From Pseudoalteromonas sp. Z1A8 (GTDB lineage Bacteria; Pseudomonadota; Gammaproteobacteria; Enterobacterales; Alteromonadaceae), in assembly GCF_011378855.1 (NCBI RefSeq), contig NZ_WTLB01000027.1, positions 1 to 60,612 of the forward strand: a stretch of 60,612 bases of DNA. Direction: 5' to 3'. The notes under the pieces were generated by a model. It saw only the letters and a program-made list of their open reading frames with translations, was not told the DNA's origin and ran no database searches. Of the stretch, positions 18,298 to 26,065 are shown in pieces; the stretch's first letter is position 1, and each line of letters opens with the position of its first letter. A program made the translations under genes and the position numbers.

Positions 18298-19623
18298 ATG
18301 TTTTTTTCTAAAAATAAACAAAATGAAATAGCGTCTTTAAAAGCTGAACTTTACCCATTACAGCAAGTATGGGAAGGGCTTTATCGAGAGATGCTAGTAC
18401 TTAATATCCTCTATGATGGGCGAATTTCGCACGCTAATGATAAATTTTTAAGTAATTTAGGCTACACCGAAGATGACTTAAGTAATAATTCTTTTAGTGA
18501 TTTTATTACTGAATCTTCTCGTCAATCTGCAGAATTTAAAAGTCTACAGCAAGCCATTAAAAAAGAAGGGCATTGGGGCGGTGCATTACAAGTTATGCGC
18601 AGCGACGGCAAAGCTGAATGGTTACGTTTAATAGTACATCCAGTAAAAGGGGAGCAAGATCAGTTGCTCTATTTTTCTGTATTTGGCAGTGTGCTTACAA
18701 AAACAATTACGGCTTCTCGCGAGCAAAGCGATACCATTAAAGCTATTTACCGTTCTATGGCAGTGATTGAGTTTGATTTAGAGGGTCATGTTTTAAAAGC
18801 AAACGATCAGTTTTTATCGGCAATGGGTTATCAAGAAAGCGAAATATTAGGTAAACATCACCGTACATTTTGTGAACCGTCAGAATCAAACTCCCAAGAG
18901 TACTTGCAATTTTGGACTAAATTGAGAGAAGGACAATTTATTGCAGAGCGTTTTAAGCGAGTTGATAAGCATGGCAATATTGTTTGGCTAGAAGCGTCAT
19001 ATAACCCGATATCTAATGATGCTAATGAGCTTTATAAAGTGATGAAGTTTGCGACTGTTATCACTGATCAAGTAAATCAAGAAATTGCGATATCACAAGC
19101 TGCCGAAATTGCCTATAGCACCTCAACTCAAACAGACAAAAAAGCTGAACAAGGCGCGAGCGTTATACAAGATACGGTTGCTGTAATGACGGAGTTGGCT
19201 ATTAACATGGAGCAAGCTGCAAATGAAATTTCAGCGCTTGATCAGCAGTCGCAACAAATATCGAGTATTGTACAAAGCATTAGTAGTATTGCTGAGCAAA
19301 CAAATTTATTAGCACTAAATGCGGCAATTGAAGCGGCTAGAGCTGGCGAGCAAGGGCGAGGCTTTGCTGTGGTTGCAGATGAAGTAAGGTTGCTTGCATC
19401 GCGTACCTCAAAAGCAACAGAAGAAATTGTAGAAGTGGTACAGCGCAATCAATCACAAACACAAAATACTGTGGCTGTAATAGAAAAAGGTAAAGAAAAA
19501 GCAGAGCAAGGCTTAGCATTATCTAAAAAATCGGGTGATGTAATGCAGGAAATTCAAGAAGGTGCACAAGAAGTTGTGAATGCGATCGGGCAATTTACCA
19601 GTGAGCTTAAAGCCAACGGTTAG
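18298..19623 (+). CDS. Cytosolic PAS-domain methyl-accepting chemotaxis protein
   Basis: 441-residue chemoreceptor with two tandem PAS domains (about 30-135 and 150-260) and a C-terminal signalling domain (about 280-430). The second PAS has FDLEGHVLKANDQFL and GKHHRTFCEPSES, resembling Aer-type redox or ligand-sensing PAS. The hairpin tip is canonical: IAEQTNLLALNAAIEAARAG followed by QGRGFAVVADEVR. With the start at 18298 (MFFSKNKQ) there is no membrane segment, so it would be a soluble receptor. The frame extends to an ATG at 18238, which would add NFILIVLVGILMFF, a short hydrophobic stretch that could act as an anchor. Neither start has a strong ribosome-binding site, so the localisation is undecided. 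A terminator-like hairpin follows. Confidence 0.88.
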   Translation: MFFSKNKQNEIASLKAELYPLQQVWEGLYREMLVLNILYDGRISHANDKFLSNLGYTEDDLSNNSFSDFITESSRQSAEFKSLQQAIKKEGHWGGALQVMRSDGKAEWLRLIVHPVKGEQDQLLYFSVFGSVLTKTITASREQSDTIKAIYRSMAVIEFDLEGHVLKANDQFLSAMGYQESEILGKHHRTFCEPSESNSQEYLQFWTKLREGQFIAERFKRVDKHGNIVWLEASYNPISNDANELYKVMKFATVITDQVNQEIAISQAAEIAYSTSTQTDKKAEQGASVIQDTVAVMTELAINMEQAANEISALDQQSQQISSIVQSISSIAEQTNLLALNAAIEAARAGEQGRGFAVVADEVRLLASRTSKATEEIVEVVQRNQSQTQNTVAVIEKGKEKAEQGLALSKKSGDVMQEIQEGAQEVVNAIGQFTSELKANG

Positions 19624-19642
19624 ATTAGCTTCGTCCTTATTC

Positions 19643-19680
19643 TAAAACGGGCACTTTTAATGGTGCTCGTTTTAGTCTTA
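19643..19680 (+). terminator. Terminator after the chemoreceptor gene
   Basis: TAAAACGGGCAC (19643-19654) pairs with GTGCTCGTTTTA (19663-19674), 11 of 12 positions plus a G-T wobble, with an 8-nt loop. The rest of the gap to 19918 shows nothing I can name beyond a short GTAAGC/GCTTAC pair near 19830-19856. Confidence 0.65.
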
Positions 19681-19918
19681 CTACCTCAATATCCCCCTTG
19701 AAAACCATCTAATAATTTCAAATTTAACAAGTATAGCTTTATTAAGTCATTAATTAGTATGAAATAAATTTCAACCCCCTCCTAAATGATAATAAATTGT
19801 TGCATTTTTGTCCGTTGTTCCTAATACTAGTAAGCGCTTAGGCTGACAAGCTTACGCAAACCAACATGAATACCTTAAATGATAATAAAATATCAAGTAC
19901 ACAACATTAAGGAATTGT

Positions 19919-20989
19919 ATGAACAACAAAAAACGCACACACACATTAATTAAGCCAAGCCACATACTCGGTGCGGGATTAGCTATGTTAATGAGCTTTT
20001 CTGCAGCGAGTAAAGACTACAAAATTATATTAATTCATGGCTTACAAACTTCGCAAATAACCAATAAATCTGGAAGTGATGTAATTAATGATGGTGAGAC
20101 ATATTGGCAATCGTACTGGAATAATCGCGCAGATGAGCGAATTGATTGGCCTGCGTATGAACGTATTGAAGGTAAAATTGCTACCGATTGGGTGTGGCCA
20201 AAATTAAAGCAAATATCACGTTCTAATTTATGCAGTGATGGTTGTGTATTTGTAACGCATTCAACAGGCGACTTAGTTGCACGCCATATTATTGATAATC
20301 AAGAAAACTGGTTAGAAAACGAAGGCTTAGAGCCGCTTAATATTGTGGCTACCTTTGATTTAGCAGGCGCGGGTGGTGGAAGTGAGCTGGCTGATGTAGC
20401 AGTGAGTGCTTTAACTGGCGCATCATGGAACTTTGCGGTCGATGCCGCACTCAAATGGTGGCTAGGGAGTGATGTAACCGAGGCCGTTGGTGTATTACAC
20501 GATTTAAAAGTGAATAATGCCCGCAAAATATCGCCATTTCCTGATGCACGTACACCTCGTTTACGCTTTGTTGCCGATGGTAATGCTTATTTAGGTTTAA
20601 CAGGTGGATTTTTAAAAGGCAATGATGATTCGGTTGTTGCATCGCATTCTTCATGTGGTGCAAGTTCAGCTCGCTCATTTGGAAGTTGTAGCCAAAGTAT
20701 TGATACTGATGGCCGTTTAAAATCGCAAGGTGATGCGGTAAACAGCTTTATGCCAAACCATTATCCAATGATGATGAGTGACAGTTATAGCCACAACGAA
20801 ATACATAACGCGCAGCGTAAAGGTAATGTAACGATAGCGATGAACAACGTAAATGTAGCCGATGATAACGTAGGGTTTAAAACGTTTGATAAAACTACAG
20901 GTAGTTGGTTTTGGAAAAAACAATATCGTTATATTAAGGATTCAAATAATTTAAGCGCATCAGCACTTATTTATAATGTGATCCCATAA
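19919..20989 (+). CDS. Exported lipase-like alpha/beta hydrolase
   Basis: 356-residue secreted hydrolase. Residues 1-31 form a signal peptide with a long basic n-region (NNKKRTHTLIKPS) before LGAGLAMLMSFSAAS. The first strand and oxyanion hole are IILIHGLQTS, and the nucleophile elbow is VTHSTGDLVARHI, with Ser as nucleophile in H-S-T-G-D. The Gly-rich stretch DLAGAGGGSELADVA follows. A C-terminal His is likely in the NHYPMMMSDSYSHNEIHN region. Four Cys near the middle and C-terminal half (SNLCSDGC and SSCGASSARSFGSCS) suggest disulfides, which fits export. A true lipase activity is inferred. The downstream gene codes for an anchored periplasmic protein, reminiscent of lipase-helper pairs, but a MITE-like repeat lies between them. 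Confidence 0.7.
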   Translation: MNNKKRTHTLIKPSHILGAGLAMLMSFSAASKDYKIILIHGLQTSQITNKSGSDVINDGETYWQSYWNNRADERIDWPAYERIEGKIATDWVWPKLKQISRSNLCSDGCVFVTHSTGDLVARHIIDNQENWLENEGLEPLNIVATFDLAGAGGGSELADVAVSALTGASWNFAVDAALKWWLGSDVTEAVGVLHDLKVNNARKISPFPDARTPRLRFVADGNAYLGLTGGFLKGNDDSVVASHSSCGASSARSFGSCSQSIDTDGRLKSQGDAVNSFMPNHYPMMMSDSYSHNEIHNAQRKGNVTIAMNNVNVADDNVGFKTFDKTTGSWFWKKQYRYIKDSNNLSASALIYNVIP

Positions 20990-21007
20990 CATGCAAGGCG
21001 TGTAGTT

Positions 21008-21168
21008 ATACCAATCTGCATAAATCTTTGATCAATTTAACGAATTAAATTCCACTATAACGTCGTTAAAAATTTTTTATTTAGAACAACTAGATACAAA
21101 AATTTTTGCCTAGTTCTAGCGTAATTTCCTTAACGTTAAATAGACCCCATATATAAGCAGATTGGTAT
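21008..21168. mobile_element. 161-bp MITE-like palindromic repeat
   Basis: The element is bounded by perfect 12-bp inverted repeats, ATACCAATCTGC (21008-21019) and GCAGATTGGTAT (21157-21168). Inside, further pairs nest: CGTTAA (21064-21069) with TTAACG (21130-21135), and GAACAACTAG with CTAGTTC around AAAAATTTTT. It could fold into one long imperfect hairpin. It has no coding capacity. Elements with ATACCAATCTGC-type ends are, from memory, common between genes in Pseudoalteromonas and Shewanella. It may be transcribed as a processed hairpin or act as a terminator between the lipase and the next gene. Confidence 0.75.
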
Positions 21169-21206
21169 TAAAAACTATACGCCTTATAAAGGATTAAATT
21201 TAACTA

Positions 21207-22268
21207 ATGAAAAAATTTTATGTCGTTGCTTTAATTATTAGCGCTATTTTATTTTCGCTATGGTTTACAAGTAAAAATAATACTCATCGAGTTTTTGAGT
21301 CAATAGCGCCGAAGTTAAAGCAGGCAACTAGTGTAGCTGATTTATCACCTGTAAAAGTAATTCCTATAGATGTACCTAAAGTAAATAAATCACAATCAAA
21401 AAAGCAAATCGCGTTTAATGAAGACTTAACAAAAGCAGCGCAGCAAGTGGTTATGCAATATGAAAGTGCACTTAAATTTCCTCCTTATTCTCAGCCATTA
21501 AGCGCTTTAGATGAAGATAGATTAAAGCCAAATCAATTCTATCCTGTATCGAGCCCGATTGGTGAAAGTGGTGATGCTTTAACGTTAAGCCTTAAGCAGT
21601 ATCGCTTTGTATACCCAGAAGAAATAACAATAAAAGTAAGCGCTCAAGGACTTGGTAAAGTGGTCGTTGAACTTGCAAATACAGACACGAAAGAAGTATT
21701 AAACACTCATACAGGTAATGCACGTGAAGGTGAGGCAACTATCACTTTTAAAGGCGAAGATGATTACCCTCGTAGTTTGCAAGTGTTTGTAGAGGGTGAT
21801 GTTGCTGGTAAAAAAGTCCCCGTAGTTGCGCAAATTCAATATATGGCGCCAAGTGCGACTTTAACAGGTTTTGAAACTGCATATGCACAAGATGAAAACA
21901 TGGTCGTGCCAGCTAATTTAACCGTGGTAAAAAGCGGTTTGTATCGTGTTAGGGCTAATTTATACAGTGGTGATACACCACTTGCTCATTTAGTATCTAA
22001 GGAACGTTTAACACAGGGAAGCCAAACACTAAACTTAAAAGCCCATTGGTCAGTATTACCTCACGGTATTACAGATATGCGCTTAAGTAATTTTGTAATT
22101 GAGAGAATGTCGCCAAGCCCCGGTGAGCGTAACAGCTTTGGGAATAGTGAAATAAGTTATTTTGATATTACTGATTTTGCATACGATAGTTTGCAACAGT
22201 TGCCGTACCAGGCCAATGCACAAGAAAAGTTAAGTTTGGAATTTTTACAAGGCTTAGCTGAGAGTTAA
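21207..22268 (+). CDS. Membrane-anchored periplasmic beta-rich protein, function unknown
   Basis: 353 residues. An N-terminal hydrophobic helix (FYVVALIISAILFSLWF, residues 4-20) with no cleavage site suggests a signal anchor, leaving the rest in the periplasm. Residues 110-330 are rich in beta-strand patterns in two Ig-like blocks (for example LKQYRFVYPEEITIKVSAQG and VVPANLTVVKSGLYRVRANL), resembling adhesive or carrier folds. The second block recalls the 'choice-of-anchor X' type, but I cannot confirm this. Size, anchor and position behind a secreted lipase parallel lipase foldases (LifO), yet no LifO motif is visible and the strand-rich sequence differs from the helical foldase. It may be a folding or localisation partner of the lipase. 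Confidence 0.6.
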   Translation: MKKFYVVALIISAILFSLWFTSKNNTHRVFESIAPKLKQATSVADLSPVKVIPIDVPKVNKSQSKKQIAFNEDLTKAAQQVVMQYESALKFPPYSQPLSALDEDRLKPNQFYPVSSPIGESGDALTLSLKQYRFVYPEEITIKVSAQGLGKVVVELANTDTKEVLNTHTGNAREGEATITFKGEDDYPRSLQVFVEGDVAGKKVPVVAQIQYMAPSATLTGFETAYAQDENMVVPANLTVVKSGLYRVRANLYSGDTPLAHLVSKERLTQGSQTLNLKAHWSVLPHGITDMRLSNFVIERMSPSPGERNSFGNSEISYFDITDFAYDSLQQLPYQANAQEKLSLEFLQGLAES

Positions 22269-22293
22269 AAATAGAACGCAATGCTGAATTGGT

Positions 22294-22334
22294 AAATTTA
22301 AGGGGGTTTGTATAAATACAACCCCCTTAAATTT
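22294..22334. terminator. Bidirectional terminator between convergent genes
   Basis: AAATTTAAGGGGGTT (22294-22308) pairs perfectly with AACCCCCTTAAATTT (22320-22334). The stem has a G5/C5 core and A/T-rich flanks, so it can end transcripts from both the plus-strand gene and ttcA. Confidence 0.85.
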
Positions 22335-22335
22335 G

Positions 22336-23250
22336 TTAGCTTAGATTTAAAGTAACTACACTTGGCGATTCTTGTTCATCAAGCTCATTAGTAATAGGCA
22401 CTTTAGGTATATCAGGCTTATCAAGGGCGATATCGCCACCATCAATGATTTCACCCGTTTGTAAGTTTTTAAAATCAAATAAATCAGCATCAGCTAAATG
22501 TGAAGGCACTATGTTTTGCATGGCTGTAAAAATACTCTCAATACGGCCAGGGTGCTCTGCATTCCATTTAGCGAGCATTGCTTTTGTATGTTTACGCTGC
22601 AAGTTCTCTTGTGAGCCACAAAGGTTACACGGAATTATAGGGTAGCCTTGTGCAAATGCATATTGAGCTATATCGGTTTCTCTGCAGTATGCAAGCGGGC
22701 GAATAACCATGTGCTCACCGTTATCACTCATTAATTTAGCCGGCATACTTTTTAATTTACCGCCATAAAACATGTTTAAAAATAAGGTTTCAATCATGTC
22801 ATCGCGGTGATGGCCAAGGGCTATTTTAGTAGCGCCTAGCTCTTTTGCTGTGCGGTATAAAATACCACGACGTAGGCGTGAGCAAAGTGAACACGTTGTT
22901 TTACCTTCAGGAATAATATCAGTAACAATACTGTAGGTATCTTCTTCTACTATTTTGTATTCAACATTTAGTTTATCAAGATACTCAGGCAATACATGCT
23001 CAGGAAAACCGGGTTGTTTTTGATCAAGATTTACAACAACCAGGTCAAACTTTATAGGTGCTACACGTTTTAAATGCTGAAGCATTTCAAGCATAGTGTA
23101 GCTGTCTTTGCCGCCAGAAAGGCATACCATTATGCGGTCACCTTCTTCAATCATATTAAAGTCCATAACGGCTTGACCAGTTTGGCGACGTAAACGCTTT
23201 TGCAGCTTATTTAAGTTAAATTGAGCTTTAGCTTGATCTGAGTGTGACAA
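22336..23250 (-). CDS. ttcA: tRNA 2-thiocytidine(32) synthetase TtcA
   Basis: 304-residue TtcA, which thiolates cytidine 32 in several tRNAs using ATP and an iron-sulfur cluster. It has the PP-loop [15 protein letters not shown] near residue 55 and the cluster-binding [10 protein letters not shown] and NLCGSQ Cys-x-x-Cys motifs. The start is TTG at 23250, preceded by AGGGGG on the minus strand at correct spacing; the next in-frame Met would remove the conserved [15 protein letters not shown] helix. That ribosome-binding site lies in one arm of an inverted repeat (separate entry). The gene is the last of the fnr-uspE-ttcA block, an order conserved in several gammaproteobacteria, but a terminator hairpin separates it from uspE. 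Confidence 0.95.
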   Translation of the reverse strand: MSHSDQAKAQFNLNKLQKRLRRQTGQAVMDFNMIEEGDRIMVCLSGGKDSYTMLEMLQHLKRVAPIKFDLVVVNLDQKQPGFPEHVLPEYLDKLNVEYKIVEEDTYSIVTDIIPEGKTTCSLCSRLRRGILYRTAKELGATKIALGHHRDDMIETLFLNMFYGGKLKSMPAKLMSDNGEHMVIRPLAYCRETDIAQYAFAQGYPIIPCNLCGSQENLQRKHTKAMLAKWNAEHPGRIESIFTAMQNIVPSHLADADLFDFKNLQTGEIIDGGDIALDKPDIPKVPITNELDEQESPSVVTLNLS

Positions 23251-23251
23251 T

Positions 23252-23307
23252 TACGCCCCCTAGTAAAACAATACAGCAAAGTTATTTGCTAAAAATAAAG
23301 GGGCGTA
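23252..23307 (-). promoter_or_regulatory. ttcA leader hairpin covering the ribosome-binding site
   Basis: TACGCCCC (23252-23259 as read on plus) and GGGGCGTA (23300-23307) are perfect inverted repeats. In the ttcA mRNA the downstream arm contains the AGGGGGCG ribosome-binding site just before the TTG start, so pairing would hide it. The loop is about 40 nt. This is a possible translational switch; whether the transcript starts upstream of both arms is unknown. Confidence 0.4.
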
Positions 23308-23371
23308 TTATACCCAAACCATCTGAATATGCGAGTTTAGGATGTAATTAAAAGCGATTTAAGCATGGTGT

Positions 23372-23408
23372 TTTTAGCAAGTAATGTGCGGACAGTTACT
23401 TGCTAAAA
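23372..23408. terminator. Terminator after uspE
   Basis: TTTTAGCAAGTAA (23372-23384) pairs perfectly with TTACTTGCTAAAA (23396-23408) across an 11-nt loop, right after the uspE stop on the minus strand. Confidence 0.75.
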
Positions 23409-23423
23409 GATCTTTTGGTTAAT

Positions 23424-24350
23424 CTAGTTTTTTGCCAGCGGGCTTACGTAACCGTCAGGTTTAAGTGCCAGTACATCACAGTCTAGACTATCAATTACAT
23501 GCTCTGCTGTATTACCCACAAGCGCCGCGCTTAAGCCAGTGCGTCCAACAGTACCAATAACAACTAATTCGCTATTTAACCGCTTAGCCACATCAGGAAT
23601 TACATCCTCTGGTAGGCCTTCTTCAATAAAACATTGCTCTTGACTTAAATTAAACTCAGCTGCCAATGCATTAGTTGATTCATGGTGGTGTTTTTTAACT
23701 GATTCGTTATAGAGCCCAGGGTTAAACTCAGGGATTTCGATTGCTATATTAATCGGTGTAGCGGGGTAGGCATTAACTAAATTAAGCTTTGCGTTGGCAA
23801 GTTCACATAAAAATTGTGCATCTTTAATAACGCGTTTATTAAGTGCTACATGCTCTTCATTTTCGCTAACCGCATTTACAGCAGCTAAAATATTACCGTT
23901 AGCAGGCCATGCCATTTCTTTTACAAACAATACAGGAGCGGGACATTTACGTACTAAGTGCCAATCGGTAGGGGTAAAAATAACTGATTTAAGTGCACCA
24001 TGTTGGTGTGTGCCTTTAATAACTAAATCGTATTTTTGATCAATAACGGTATCGATTATCGCCTCGTAAGGGCGGTTATGCCAAACCACTTGGGTTTCAA
24101 TATTTATATCTTTATAAGGAGAGACTAAATCGTTTAGCCATAGCTCACGATCTTTTAATACGGCATCGCGCATTGCTTCACGTTCATCGCCAGAGAGCAT
24201 GGTTGTCATTTCATAAGAGAAGTCGTACACCGTCATAAAAGCGGTAATACTTGCGCCAGACTTTTTAGCTAAATCTATTGAACGTGCTAAACCGTGTTGA
24301 TCATCTTTGGTAGGGTCAATAATCGCAATAATGCGTTTAATAGTGTTCAT
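23424..24350 (-). CDS. uspE: Universal stress protein E (tandem Usp domains)
   Basis: 308 residues in two Usp domains (about 1-150 and 155-305). The first has IAIIDPTKDDQHGLARSID; the second carries the G-2x-G-9x-G(S/T) type nucleotide-binding region VVIGTVGRTGLSAALVGNTAEH. In E. coli uspE (ydaA) is also next to fnr and takes part in motility, adhesion and stress survival; a similar role is inferred. It lies downstream of fnr on the same strand with a 94-bp gap holding an FNR-like site, so it may be both a read-through and an FNR-controlled gene. Confidence 0.92.
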   Translation of the reverse strand: MNTIKRIIAIIDPTKDDQHGLARSIDLAKKSGASITAFMTVYDFSYEMTTMLSGDEREAMRDAVLKDRELWLNDLVSPYKDINIETQVVWHNRPYEAIIDTVIDQKYDLVIKGTHQHGALKSVIFTPTDWHLVRKCPAPVLFVKEMAWPANGNILAAVNAVSENEEHVALNKRVIKDAQFLCELANAKLNLVNAYPATPINIAIEIPEFNPGLYNESVKKHHHESTNALAAEFNLSQEQCFIEEGLPEDVIPDVAKRLNSELVVIGTVGRTGLSAALVGNTAEHVIDSLDCDVLALKPDGYVSPLAKN

Positions 24351-24429
24351 ATGCTACTCCATTTACATAACGGGTGTACATTTAGTGTAACGTAAATATA
24401 AAACAGTTAAAGGGGTAGCATATAAATTG

Positions 24430-24443
24430 TTGTTCTAAATCAA
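24430..24443 (-). promoter_or_regulatory. Candidate FNR site upstream of uspE
   Basis: On the minus strand the sequence reads TTGAT-TTAG-AACAA, matching 9 of 10 positions of the FNR consensus TTGAT-N4-ATCAA. It is about 80 bp before the uspE start and ends next to the fnr stop. FNR is encoded immediately upstream, so feedback wiring is plausible. Confidence 0.55.
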
Positions 24444-24444
24444 A

Positions 24445-25191
24445 CTATTTAATTTGACGAGGTTTTACTATGGCTGCAGTTTTAGCTAACGCATCATTAT
24501 CTAAAATAGTAATAAATTTACCTTCTACTTTTATTAAGTCTGCTTTTTGAAAACGACTTAATAAACGACTAATCGTTTCTACAGTTAGGCCTAGGTAGTT
24601 GCCAATTTCACCGCGAGTCATTGTAAATCTAAATTCTTTACGTGAAAAACCACGCTCGCCAAAGCGCTCAGATAAGTTATAAATAAAACTAGCTAGGCGC
24701 TCTTCTGCTGATTTTTTATTAAGTAATAACAGCATTTCTTGATCGTATGTAATTTCGCTGCTCATTAAACGCATTATTTGTTGGCGAAGTTTTGGTAATT
24801 TACCAGCAAGTTCATCAAGCGTATCAAATGGGATTTCGCATACCATTGACGTTTCTAGCGCTTGCGAAAAGCTTTGATGCGCCATTTTACTTATTGCGTC
24901 AAAACCTACTAAGTCACCGGCTAAATGAAAACCAGTAATTTGCTCATCGCCTTGCTCTGATAATGTATATGATTTAAATGAGCCAGAGCGTACTGCATAT
25001 ATAGCTTGCAGCGGTGCGCCTGATTCAAATAGATAGTCGCCTTTATGCAGTGGTTTTTTTCGCTCAATAATTTCGTCAAGCTTATCCATTTCTTGGCCAT
25101 TAAGTGAAAATGGCAAACACAATTGACTAATACTGCAATTATTACAGCTAATAGCACAATTACCCTTAGCGCGACTTTGAGAAAAATCCAT
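24445..25191 (-). CDS. fnr: FNR-type anaerobic transcription regulator
   Basis: 248-residue oxygen-sensing regulator of the CRP/FNR family. The N-terminal Cys cluster [14 protein letters not shown] (Cys16, 19 and 25) plus the Cys in TSMVCEIPF match the four ligands of the oxygen-labile [4Fe-4S] cluster of E. coli FNR. The dimerisation helix and the DNA-recognition helix [14 protein letters not shown] with its Glu-x-x-Ser-Arg contacts are intact, so it should bind TTGAT-N4-ATCAA. Sequence over the full length is very close to E. coli FNR (for example [21 protein letters not shown]). It lies between safE-ccoS and uspE, next to the cbb3 oxidase genes it probably controls. Confidence 0.96.
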   Translation of the reverse strand: MDFSQSRAKGNCAISCNNCSISQLCLPFSLNGQEMDKLDEIIERKKPLHKGDYLFESGAPLQAIYAVRSGSFKSYTLSEQGDEQITGFHLAGDLVGFDAISKMAHQSFSQALETSMVCEIPFDTLDELAGKLPKLRQQIMRLMSSEITYDQEMLLLLNKKSAEERLASFIYNLSERFGERGFSRKEFRFTMTRGEIGNYLGLTVETISRLLSRFQKADLIKVEGKFITILDNDALAKTAAIVKPRQIK

Positions 25192-25233
25192 AATTTAATC
25201 CGTTTTTAATTTTTATTCACGACGTTGTCTAGA

Positions 25234-25905
25234 TTAGTGTACCAGCTTGTCGGTTGCAATAATCAATAAGTAGATACCATACCAAATTATAACACTGCCT
25301 AATACAATACGAGTCCATGGATGGTTAATAATAGTATTTAGTTTTTGTGCAGTAACGCCTAACGTAATCATTGCCGGAAAAGTACCTAAAGCAAAACAAA
25401 GCATCACTAAAGCACCATCTAAAGCACTTGGGCTAGTCATTGCCCATGTAAGCGCTGAATAGACTAAACCACAAGGCAGCCATCCCCACAGAGCACCGTA
25501 ACCTAGGGCTTTAAAAGGGGTGTTAATAGGCATTAAATATTTGTTGAGCTTAACAATGTGCTGCCACACCAAGGTTTTACCAACCTTTTCAAGCCATTGC
25601 AAAGTGGGCCCTAAGCGCATTATATACACGCCGACTAGGAGCATAAAAATAGCAGCAATGAATGAAAGGGCTAAAGAAAAAGACGTATTTTGCCGTGCAA
25701 ATTGGCTACTAATTCCAGCAACAAGCGCGCCTGCTGCCATGTAGCTCAGTGCACGTCCAATATTATAAGCAAATGAATAGGTAAACGTTTTATGTTTATC
25801 ACTTGCCAGTTGTAATGAGCTTGCTATACCACCGCACATGGCAATGCAATGTCCGCTACCTATTAGCCCCATTAAGAATGCGCTGGTATAAAGAGGGTCA
25901 ATCAT
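25234..25905 (-). CDS. SafE/TauE-like membrane protein of the cbb3 assembly cluster
   Basis: 223-residue membrane protein with about six helices, of the family annotated 'sulfite exporter TauE/SafE' or cytochrome biogenesis transmembrane protein. The first helix pair has the conserved GLIGSGHCIAMCGGIA motif with two Cys, which in this family may handle copper. Members commonly follow ccoS in cbb3 clusters and are thought to aid copper delivery or assembly. Start taken at ATG 25905, which overlaps the ccoS stop by 8 nt; an upstream Met at 25938 lies inside ccoS. The role is from gene context, since no member here is tested. Confidence 0.82.
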   Translation of the reverse strand: MIDPLYTSAFLMGLIGSGHCIAMCGGIASSLQLASDKHKTFTYSFAYNIGRALSYMAAGALVAGISSQFARQNTSFSLALSFIAAIFMLLVGVYIMRLGPTLQWLEKVGKTLVWQHIVKLNKYLMPINTPFKALGYGALWGWLPCGLVYSALTWAMTSPSALDGALVMLCFALGTFPAMITLGVTAQKLNTIINHPWTRIVLGSVIIWYGIYLLIIATDKLVH

Positions 25906-26065
25906 TACTTTTGTTATGTTGCTCTTTGTCGTCTTCAAACAAAATGCTGTGACCTTGCTTGTTTAAGTCAGAAAATTGCTCGCTTTTTACAGCCCAAAAG
26001 AAAACGCCGATAGCAATAATGACAAACAAAATAGCAATGGGGATCAAAATGTAAATTATGCTCAT
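25898..26065 (-). CDS. ccoS: cbb3 oxidase maturation protein CcoS
   Basis: 55 residues: one transmembrane helix (IIYILIPIAILFVIIAIGVFFWAV) followed by a short cytosolic tail SEQFSDLNKQGHSILFEDD, the CcoS/FixS signature. CcoS is needed to insert heme and copper into CcoN. The ATG at 26065 overlaps the ccoI stop by 4 nt. An upstream frame to 26137 lies within ccoI and is not used. Confidence 0.9.
   Translation of the reverse strand: MSIIYILIPIAILFVIIAIGVFFWAVKSEQFSDLNKQGHSILFEDDKEQHNKSND

Noticed and set aside
21207..22268. Lipase-specific foldase (LifO)
   Set aside because: Position and anchor fit, but no LifO motif is visible and the strand-rich sequence does not match the helical foldase.
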